Shown here in pieces: positions 1 through 5,184 of a stretch of DNA of 10,181 nucleotides. The stretch lies in NCBI GenBank assembly GCA_964463145.1, contig CAYXBG010000065.1, positions 1 to 10,181 on the forward strand, in the 5' to 3' direction. A model generated the notes under the pieces. It was given only the letters and a program-made list of their open reading frames with translations. It was not told the origin of the DNA and made no database searches. The stretch comes from CAYXBG01 sp964463145. GTDB taxonomy: Bacteria > Acidobacteriota > UBA6911 > RPQK01 > CBDAPI01. Each line of letters begins with the position of its first letter. Within the stretch, counting starts at the first letter, position 1. Both the position numbers and the translations under genes were made by a program.

Positions 1-320
1 TTGATTAAATTGACGGTTATCAGCCCAATACACACAGCAATGGCTGTCGTAATCACATAGATTGCGATAGTCTTTCCACCGATCCGTGAAAGTTGCCGAA
101 GATCAGAAAGTGAAGCGACTCCACATATCAGAGAGGAAAGCACTAGCGGAACCGCTATTAGTTTAAGTAGGTTTACAAAGACCGTTCCGAAAGGAGCAAT
201 CCAGTCTTCAGTCCAATCAACCCAGGCCATATTGGCGGCCAAGATTCCATAAAGGATTCCTAGAAGTAGCCCGAGAATGATCCGCCAATGCAACTTACGG
301 TGCCAGAAAGAGAAATTCAT
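1..320 (-). CDS. Dicarboxylate/amino acid:cation symporter (DAACS/Glt family), N-terminal part, runs off the left edge
   Basis: The 106 visible codons translate to the N-terminus of a Glt/DctA-type secondary transporter, which imports C4-dicarboxylates or acidic amino acids with Na+ or H+ across the inner membrane. Seen: three hydrophobic segments, at about residues 12-31, 44-71 and 84-103. The second carries the family hallmark FVNLLKLIAVPLVLSSLICG, followed by the short loop ASLSDLRQLSRIGGKT that links TM2 to TM3 in this family. The remaining three-quarters or so of the gene lies outside the window, so substrate-binding motifs cannot be read. The ATG at 318-320 gives a typical start (MNFSFWHRKLHWRI); an in-frame GTG directly upstream (321-323) is also possible, since the only nearby AAGG sits too close to the ATG. 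It is divergent from ilvD. Family assignment is confident; substrate is not known. Confidence 0.88.
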   Translation of the reverse strand, partial: MNFSFWHRKLHWRIILGLLLGILYGILAANMAWVDWTEDWIAPFGTVFVNLLKLIAVPLVLSSLICGVASLSDLRQLSRIGGKTIAIYVITTAIAVCIGLITVNLI

Positions 321-414
321 CACCTTAAACTTACCAAACGTGACAGATCTTAAAAACAATTGCCTTGGGTTTCCGGAGACTGCTATTGCTTTCCACCCTT
401 TACCTAAGATGCAA

Positions 415-428
415 ATTCAATATTGAAT
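415..428. repeat. Perfect 14-bp palindrome ATTCAATATTGAAT, possible operator
   Basis: ATTCAAT is followed immediately by its exact reverse complement ATTGAAT, lying roughly midway in the divergent promoter region. Its right arm overlaps the best, though weak, -35 candidate for ilvD. A dyad of this size suits a dimeric helix-turn-helix regulator. It is AT-rich and a 14-bp palindrome is expected by chance about once per 10-16 kb, so the operator reading is tentative. Confidence 0.35.
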
Positions 429-485
429 CTTAACTCATGACTCGACATTAGGACCTGAAATAGAGCATGCTTTGCTGGTTAAAGA

Positions 486-490
486 AAGGA
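486..490 (+). promoter_or_regulatory. Shine-Dalgarno AAGGA that fixes the ilvD start
   Basis: AAGGA lies 7 nt before the ATG at 498 but only 1 nt before the in-frame GTG at 492. The ATG is therefore the better start and the product begins MPEKLNRYSS. Confidence 0.65.
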
Positions 491-497
491 AGTGATA

Positions 498-2177
498 ATG
501 CCTGAAAAGCTAAACCGCTATAGCTCAAACGTCACACAAAAAAAATCTCAAGGGGCTTCCCAAGCCATGCTTTACGCGACAGGACTGACGGAAGCCGATA
601 TGGATAAGGCTCAGATCGGAATATCTAGCATGTGGTATGAGGGCAATTCCTGCAACATGCACCTAGATCGGCTATCAACCGAAGTGAAACGGGGTATAGA
701 AGAAGCGGATCTCGTTAGTATGCGCTTCAATACAATAGGTGTGAGCGACGGAATTTCTATGGGTACAGAGGGCATGTCCTACTCCTTGCAATCTAGAGAG
801 ATTATCGCTGACTCTATCGAGACTGTAATGTATGCCCAATGGTACGACGCTAACATATCGATTCCCGGTTGTGACAAAAATATGCCCGGATGCCTGATGG
901 CAATGGCACGGGTTAATCGGCCCGCCATAATGGTCTATGGTGGGACTATCCGACCAGGAAAACTTAATGGTCGGCCGCTCGATATAGTTTCGGCCTTTCA
1001 GAGCTACGGTGAATATCTGTCAAAAGCTATAACCGAAGAGGAACGGTCTAAAATTGTAGCGGAAAGCTGCCCAGGAGCAGGTGCCTGCGGGGGCATGTAC
1101 ACCGCAAACACTATGGCCTCTGCCATAGAAGCACTTGGCATGTCTCTGCCCTACAGTTCCTCTAACCCAGCCGAGAGTGGAAAGAAACTAGAAGAATGCC
1201 GCCAAGTAGGCAAAGCTATCCGAAACCTACTGGAAAACGACATCAAACCTCTTGATATCATGACCCGATCTGCTTTCGAAAATGCCATAGTACTCGTCAT
1301 GGCCCTAGGAGGATCGACCAATGCTGTTCTCCATTTGTTAGCCATGGCAGCGAGTGCAGAGATTCCTCTCTGCTTAGACGATTTCCAAAAAGTCAGTGAC
1401 CGAGTTCCTTATATCGCGGATCTAAAACCAAGCGGCCGTTATGTCATGGAGGACCTCCATAACATTGGGGGTACACCCGTTGTTATGAAATATCTCCTCG
1501 ACAAAGGATTTTTGGATGGCTCTTGTATGACTGTGACGGGATATACCCTGGCAGAGAATCTTGAATCTATTCCAGGTTTACCCATAGACCAGGATCTAAT
1601 ATTACCTGTGGAATCTCCCATCAAAGCAACGGGCCACCTTCAGATTTTGCGTGGAACCCTCGCCCCAGAAGGCGCTGTCGCCAAGATTACCGGGAAGGAG
1701 GGCTCTCAGTTCTCGGGACCTGCTCGAGTTTTTGACTCGGAAGAAAAAATGCTGGAAGCACTTGAGAACAGGAAAATCCAGAAAGGAGACGTGATTGTAA
1801 TCCGGTATGAGGGCCCCAAGGGAGGGCCAGGTATGCCAGAAATGCTAACTCCCACTTCAGCTCTTATGGGAGCAGGGTTGGGAAAAGATGTAGCTCTTTT
1901 GACAGATGGTCGTTTTTCTGGTGGTTCACATGGATTCATCATCGGGCATGTAACCCCAGAAGCACAGGAAGGAGGGCCTATTGCCCTTGTTCAGGAAAAT
2001 GACATCGTTACCGTGGATGTACTGAAAAGAACAATTGATATAGAGGTCAGCGCCACAGAATTGGCGAAACGGCAAGAGGCTTGGGCCCCACCCCCACTCA
2101 AGACTTCGAGTGGTACATTGTTAAAATATACAAGGCTAGTGGGATCTGCCTCTAAAGGCTGCTTAACTGACAGCTAG
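498..2177 (+). CDS. ilvD: Dihydroxy-acid dehydratase (EC 4.2.1.9)
   Basis: This enzyme dehydrates 2,3-dihydroxy-isovalerate and 2,3-dihydroxy-3-methylvalerate to the 2-keto acids that precede valine and isoleucine; it is cytosolic and uses an Fe-S cluster plus a divalent metal. Seen in the 559-residue product: Cys52 (GNSCNMH), Cys125 in GCDKNMPGC and Cys197 in CPGAGACGGMYTANTM, the three positions expected for cluster ligands. The metal-binding set is Asp84 (GVSDGIS), Asp126 and Lys127, the last being the lysine that is carbamylated in the family. The second IlvD/Edd signature, LTDGRFSGGSHG, is at about 468-479 with the catalytic-region serines, and the usual C-terminal KYTRLVGSASKGCLTD follows. 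The length is right for the short form and the gene is intact. An in-frame GTG at 492 would add two residues, but the Shine-Dalgarno spacing favours the ATG at 498. The next gene starts 17 bp downstream, implying co-transcription. The DHAD call over the related sugar-acid dehydratases rests on overall similarity. Confidence 0.96.
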   Translation: MPEKLNRYSSNVTQKKSQGASQAMLYATGLTEADMDKAQIGISSMWYEGNSCNMHLDRLSTEVKRGIEEADLVSMRFNTIGVSDGISMGTEGMSYSLQSREIIADSIETVMYAQWYDANISIPGCDKNMPGCLMAMARVNRPAIMVYGGTIRPGKLNGRPLDIVSAFQSYGEYLSKAITEEERSKIVAESCPGAGACGGMYTANTMASAIEALGMSLPYSSSNPAESGKKLEECRQVGKAIRNLLENDIKPLDIMTRSAFENAIVLVMALGGSTNAVLHLLAMAASAEIPLCLDDFQKVSDRVPYIADLKPSGRYVMEDLHNIGGTPVVMKYLLDKGFLDGSCMTVTGYTLAENLESIPGLPIDQDLILPVESPIKATGHLQILRGTLAPEGAVAKITGKEGSQFSGPARVFDSEEKMLEALENRKIQKGDVIVIRYEGPKGGPGMPEMLTPTSALMGAGLGKDVALLTDGRFSGGSHGFIIGHVTPEAQEGGPIALVQENDIVTVDVLKRTIDIEVSATELAKRQEAWAPPPLKTSSGTLLKYTRLVGSASKGCLTDS

Positions 2178-2194
2178 CTTTCAAAAGGATTCCT

Positions 2195-3034
2195 ATGTTC
2201 GACAACATTTCCCTATATCTCTCGACTCGGATCTTGTTTGTCCTGGCTGCCGGATTGATAACTGAGCCGCTCCTGTCCTCTCCTCTATCTATCCCCGAAG
2301 GTAAAGTTCCTCATATTGTATTCCTCATTGGTGAAAGAGAATACAAAACGAAAGAAACCTTGCCCAAATTCGCAGAAGAGGAACTAATACCCCGAGGGGT
2401 GCGTGTTAGCTACGTCCTAGCCCATCCCCAACGTTTGCACGATTTTCCAAACATTGAACTGATCAACAAAGCTGATCTCGTCTTCCTCAGTATACGCCGG
2501 AGGAATCCACCTATAGAACAGCTGTCACTTCTGCAACAGTATCTTGACGAAGGGCGTCCTTTGGTAGGCATCCGAACGACTAGCCATGCCTTTGGGCTGC
2601 GTAGACGCCAGCCACCCCCCAAAGGCCATGCTGCCTGGACGGACTTCGACAAAGAGGTGTTGGGAGCAAACTATAGAGGCCATCTCGATAAGGAGTCGGC
2701 TAGCATGGGTAGGTGCTTTTTTGAGATCAACCGTCAGGCTATTCAACACCCAATTTTAAAGGGGATCCGTCTTTCCCGTGAAACTACTCTATCAAAACTC
2801 TACAGATCTAACCCTCTAACGAAAAGTACCACTGTCCTGGCATACGGAGGGATTATGGACCGCCCAGAGCGGGAGCCAATCGCCTGGACAAACCAATACA
2901 AAAATTCCTTAATTTTTTATACATCCTTGGGGCATCCTCAGGATTTCAATCTTCCGATCTTCCGCCAGCTGCTCATAAACGGAATTTTTTGGGCACTAGG
3001 GAAAAACGTTCCGGAGATTCCTGCGGGTGATTAG
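2195..3034 (+). CDS. Exported ThuA-like domain protein
   Basis: A 279-residue protein with an N-terminal hydrophobic segment (about residues 12-29, RILFVLAAGLITEPLLSS) that looks like a signal peptide, followed by a ThuA-like fold, the class-I-glutamine-amidotransferase-like family named for trehalose utilisation. Seen: IVFLIGEREY opening the first strand (41-50), ADLVFLSIRRR (93-103), the elbow GRPLVGIRTTSHAF (120-133), with His131 in the region where true amidotransferases carry the nucleophilic Cys, then HPILKGI (185-191), and a typical C-terminal block PIAWT...FYTSLGHPQDF (228-251). Secreted ThuA-like proteins are numerous in Verrucomicrobia and Planctomycetes and are usually linked to sugar or heme-domain enzymes, but their reaction is mostly unknown and none is claimed here. 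A Shine-Dalgarno AAGGA (2185-2189) is 5 nt before the ATG. It lies 17 bp after ilvD and overlaps the next gene by 8 bp, so it is probably in one transcript with both. Confidence 0.85.
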   Translation: MFDNISLYLSTRILFVLAAGLITEPLLSSPLSIPEGKVPHIVFLIGEREYKTKETLPKFAEEELIPRGVRVSYVLAHPQRLHDFPNIELINKADLVFLSIRRRNPPIEQLSLLQQYLDEGRPLVGIRTTSHAFGLRRRQPPPKGHAAWTDFDKEVLGANYRGHLDKESASMGRCFFEINRQAIQHPILKGIRLSRETTLSKLYRSNPLTKSTTVLAYGGIMDRPEREPIAWTNQYKNSLIFYTSLGHPQDFNLPIFRQLLINGIFWALGKNVPEIPAGD

Positions 3035-3452
3035 CAGAAGTGCAAAGACATTCAAAACCGAAGATCCCATTATTCTTTTCGACGGGTTTTGTGGAATCTG
3101 CAATCGATTCATCGATGCTATTTTACGTGCTGATAAAAAAAACATCTTCCGTTTTGCCACTCTGCAGGGAGCTTTTGCCAAAGAGCTGAGCTCTCTTTCA
3201 CCCGATGCTCTGGGCCAACAGTCTGTTATTTACGTCGATGAACAAGGAATCTATTATCAATCCGAAGCTGCACTGCGAATAATTCGCCGATTGGGAGGAC
3301 TCTGGTGGATATTTAGTCAAGGACTGCTAATCCCTAGACAACTCCGAGATCCAATCTATCTATTCATTTCCCGAAATCGTTATAACTGGTTTGGTCGTTG
3401 GGATCACTGCAGGACTCCAAACAAGTCCGAGCAAGACCGGTTCCTCGATTGA
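3027..3452 (+). CDS. DCC-family (DUF393/YuxK-like) thiol-disulfide oxidoreductase-like protein
   Basis: A 141-residue protein with the DCC-family signature near its N-terminus: FDGFCGICN, giving Asp19, Cys22 and Cys25 (D-x-x-C-x-x-C). The family's C-terminal block is also present: IPRQLRDPIYLFISRNRYNW then FGRWDHCRTP, including Cys128. The fold is thioredoxin-like and the CxxC pair suggests redox activity, but no physiological substrate is established for the family. There is no signal peptide, so it is probably cytosolic or peripheral. The GTG start at 3027 lies inside the end of the ThuA-like gene (8-bp overlap) with a GGAG at 3012-3015, 11 nt upstream; no good ATG exists before the DCC motif. 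Translational coupling to the upstream gene is likely. It ends 37 bp from the convergent sulfotransferase gene, with no hairpin terminator visible between them. Confidence 0.87.
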   Translation: MISRSAKTFKTEDPIILFDGFCGICNRFIDAILRADKKNIFRFATLQGAFAKELSSLSPDALGQQSVIYVDEQGIYYQSEAALRIIRRLGGLWWIFSQGLLIPRQLRDPIYLFISRNRYNWFGRWDHCRTPNKSEQDRFLD

Positions 3453-3489
3453 GTCAAATATCTAACAATCTTCAAAACCTCTAAAAAAT

Positions 3490-4131
3490 TTAAATACCCT
3501 CACGATTACGCCAGAGTGAAGGGTCCACTACTGAAGCCATTGCTTCTACTCCTAATGGCCTGTCAAGAAAGTTTGCTACTGCTTGAGACTGTTCAAGAGG
3601 ATCTCTCAAGACTCGGGAGTATGAGACCTCCAAAAGTTCAAAATTAGACTTGTGCATTAACCAACTCCGAGTCATCCGAAGATGTTCTTCAAAAAGGACC
3701 GAAACCCTTGCATTATCGCTCTTAGGGCTTTCTCCCATTCCGGAAAGCATTTTGTCCTGGGAGGAAATAATTTCAGCTAATCGACGATGCATGAAAATTA
3801 TCTGATAAAAGTATGCTTGAGGAAGCTCCTTAATTAACTCAGAAATAACCTTGACACCTTTACCTCTTGATTTTGCAACCCAGGATTTATCTATACTATT
3901 GGCTAAATCCTTGACTGGCTGATATTCGTAGTATCCATTCGGATTGTTCTTATCAGCAGAACGGATATCATCCTTGAGAAGAGGTAGGCCACCCTTCTCC
4001 AACATTCTCATCATCATAGAGGTTCCGGATCGGGGCAATCCTGAGACTATTACAACCGGATCTCCCCATCTTTTCTTCCGCCAACTATGTTGCAAGCGAA
4101 ATAACAGGCTACTTTTAATCCCACTCGTCAA
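3490..4131 (-). CDS. PAPS-dependent sulfotransferase family protein
   Basis: A 213-residue soluble protein. Near the N-terminus VVIVSGLPRSGTSMMMRML (26-44) is the sulfotransferase 5'-phosphosulfate-binding loop, the P-loop variant that grips PAPS. Residues 112-128 (IFMHRRLAEIISSQDKM) match the 3'-phosphate-binding segment, with Arg116/Arg117 and Ser123/Ser124 as candidate contacts. ExxxVSYSRVLRDP near 168-178 is a common C-terminal block of bacterial sulfotransferases. The expected reaction is transfer of sulfate from PAPS to a hydroxyl or amine acceptor in the cytosol; the acceptor cannot be read from the sequence. The start is TTG at 4131, overlapping the upstream stop as TTGA with a GGGGG about 7 nt before it, which implies translational coupling. 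No in-frame ATG occurs ahead of the P-loop. It is the last gene of the leftward operon. A T-run follows the stop but without a stable stem. Confidence 0.8.
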   Translation of the reverse strand: MTSGIKSSLLFRLQHSWRKKRWGDPVVIVSGLPRSGTSMMMRMLEKGGLPLLKDDIRSADKNNPNGYYEYQPVKDLANSIDKSWVAKSRGKGVKVISELIKELPQAYFYQIIFMHRRLAEIISSQDKMLSGMGESPKSDNARVSVLFEEHLRMTRSWLMHKSNFELLEVSYSRVLRDPLEQSQAVANFLDRPLGVEAMASVVDPSLWRNREGI

Positions 4132-4952
4132 ATCTCAACCCCCAAGGACCTTTTAAGCCCAAACCCAGTCAAAACAGACACAACCAGAAAAAGAACTAAC
4201 CAGTTGAAACCGTAACCCCAGAGTGACAATTTCAAATTCGAGTGCCTAATTTCGATAAGTACTACTTCATCGTCATCCAGTAAGGGCTCCCCCGGAGATG
4301 CTAACCATCTAAACACCGAGGCAGTTCTATAAGGAGAGGTAGCCACCCATTCCTTACCTGCTTGCACCTCTTTGTACAATTCCCGATCTCCAATCCGGAA
4401 AATGAGAGTTTCCTGGCCTGACTGAATCGCACGGATACGCCAAGAGATCTCTCCCCTACCAGGGGCTCGTAATGGAGGACTCTCGACAACAATACCTTTC
4501 GAGGTCTGCATAGAGATCTGAGGAAGAAGGCCACTTCTGTTCTCAGCTTTGAGAGTGACAATNNNNNNNNNNACGGGTAAGGGAGCAGCTCCGAAATAGA
4601 GATTCAGCTCTCCTATAATTAGTACAGTAGGCACTGTTAGGAGTAGTAAAGGCAATCCTGTTAGAGCCAGGTAGCGAGCAGTGTCTCTCAAGATTACACA
4701 CTGTAATTTAAAAACTACACCCAGGTCGTGCCTGAAGAGACGCACTCCAAGCAAGTTTCCACGGATCCGATTTTTGATCCCAAGAATTTTCCCCTGGGAA
4801 GATATCCGACCAAATATAGATACCATTAGTATCCCAAATAAGGCCGCAATGATTACCAAGGCATAGGTAGGATTCAAACCGGAAAAAGGCCATAGGAGAA
4901 CAGAAAAAAGAGCTTCCAATAATTCTCCACTAACATTGAAAATCGCCTTCAC
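4128..4952 (-). CDS. Uncharacterised integral membrane protein with a large extracytoplasmic domain
   Basis: I cannot assign a function. The 274-residue product has hydrophobic segments at about 10-22 (short), 28-48 and 95-116, then about 130 residues of mostly beta-like polar sequence, and a final membrane span at about 248-266. Basic residues between spans 2 and 3 (Lys55, Lys60, Arg62, Arg64, Arg71, Arg74) place residues 50-93 in the cytoplasm, so residues 117-245 should be periplasmic. The loop contains a striking GNLLGVRLFRHDLGVV block. The first three spans plus a basic cytosolic loop resemble in layout the Oxa1/DUF106-like insertase superfamily, but that is only a shape comparison. GTG start, with Shine-Dalgarno GAGGAG at 4961-4966 (8-nt spacing). 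Ten N fall in codons 127-130: codon 127 is GTN, hence Val, and the frame is kept on both sides. It overlaps the sulfotransferase start by 4 bp and lies 19 bp after the 63-residue gene. Confidence 0.75.
   Translation of the reverse strand: MKAIFNVSGELLEALFSVLLWPFSGLNPTYALVIIAALFGILMVSIFGRISSQGKILGIKNRIRGNLLGVRLFRHDLGVVFKLQCVILRDTARYLALTGLPLLLLTVPTVLIIGELNLYFGAAPLPXXXXIVTLKAENRSGLLPQISMQTSKGIVVESPPLRAPGRGEISWRIRAIQSGQETLIFRIGDRELYKEVQAGKEWVATSPYRTASVFRWLASPGEPLLDDDEVVLIEIRHSNLKLSLWGYGFNWLVLFLVVSVLTGFGLKRSLGVEI
4563..4572. other. Run of 10 undetermined bases (N)
   Basis: Exactly ten N interrupt the membrane-protein gene just after its third membrane span. The same reading frame is open on both sides and a run of ten keeps it in phase, so the number of missing bases may be correct. 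If it is only a scaffold placeholder, the true gap should differ from 10 by a multiple of 3 for the gene to remain intact. Confidence 0.99.
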
Positions 4953-4960
4953 TCCAAGAA

Positions 4961-4966
4961 CTCCTC
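4961..4966 (-). promoter_or_regulatory. Shine-Dalgarno GAGGAG supporting a GTG start
   Basis: On the minus strand GAGGAG stands 8 nt before the GTG at 4950-4952. This supports the non-ATG start of the membrane-protein gene; the site sits in the 19-bp gap after the 63-residue gene. Confidence 0.65.
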
Positions 4967-4971
4967 AATCC

Positions 4972-5163
4972 TTATGAAATATATCCCAAGCCTTTTAGTC
5001 TCTTTTTAATCATCTCCTCCGAATCGGCGTCTCCCGATTTCTCTAGTTCCTTCTCCAGAACATGCACGACAAATTCTTCAACCGAAGAATATCCAGAAAT
5101 TTCAGAATACTCTTTGAGTTGCTTATAAAAAGATCTATCGAACTTCACCTTGGGACTAAACAT
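4972..5163 (-). CDS. Small ribbon-helix-helix-like protein with RLKGLGYIS tail
   Basis: A 63-residue protein. Residues 5-10 (KVKFDR) could form a beta strand, followed by helix FYKQLKEYSEISGY and helix SSVEEFVVHVLEKELEKS; this strand-helix-helix order and the SSVEEFV...LEKEL pattern are typical of Arc/MetJ/CopG-type ribbon-helix-helix domains. An acidic linker (GDADSEE) leads to IKKRLKGLGYIS at the C-terminus. That ending resembles the 'RLxxLGYI' tails I associate with sulfatase and alkaline-phosphatase-superfamily enzymes, yet neither phosphodiesterase in this operon has one. ATG start with a GGCGGA about 6 nt upstream. It lies 21 bp after paralogue B and 19 bp before the membrane protein, so it is a true operon member. 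It could be a DNA-binding autoregulator or a small partner protein; no toxin gene is next to it. Function unknown. Confidence 0.7.
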   Translation of the reverse strand: MFSPKVKFDRSFYKQLKEYSEISGYSSVEEFVVHVLEKELEKSGDADSEEMIKKRLKGLGYIS

Positions 5164-5184
5164 AAAACATCCGCCAGCCTCCCA

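Larger units (their letters stand above)
321..497. other. Divergent intergenic region between the symporter gene and ilvD
   Basis: These 177 bp must hold the promoters for both divergent genes. I see no convincing consensus -35/-10 pair. The best rightward candidate is TTGAAT (423-428) and CATTAG (446-451) with 17-bp spacing, which matches sigma-70 only weakly. The region contains a perfect 14-bp palindrome (415-428) and the smaller palindrome AGCATGCT (464-471). There is no T-box-like structure and no leader peptide rich in Leu, Val or Ile codons ahead of ilvD. Confidence 0.6.

Noticed and set aside
321..497. Branched-chain amino acid attenuator ahead of ilvD
   Set aside because: The only short open frames carry no cluster of Leu, Val or Ile codons and no alternative hairpins with a U-run are visible.
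3453..3492. Possible bidirectional terminator between the convergent DCC and sulfotransferase genes
   Set aside because: There is an A/T run but no stem of more than a few base pairs on either strand.
4301..4561. Alternative minus-strand frame of 86 codons next to the N run
   Set aside because: It is in a different frame inside the membrane-protein gene, whose own frame continues across the N run; the basic, Ser/Arg-rich translation looks like a shadow.
4972..5163. Toxin-antitoxin module
   Set aside because: The RHH-like protein has no adjacent toxin-like small gene; its neighbours are a 672-residue enzyme and a membrane protein.
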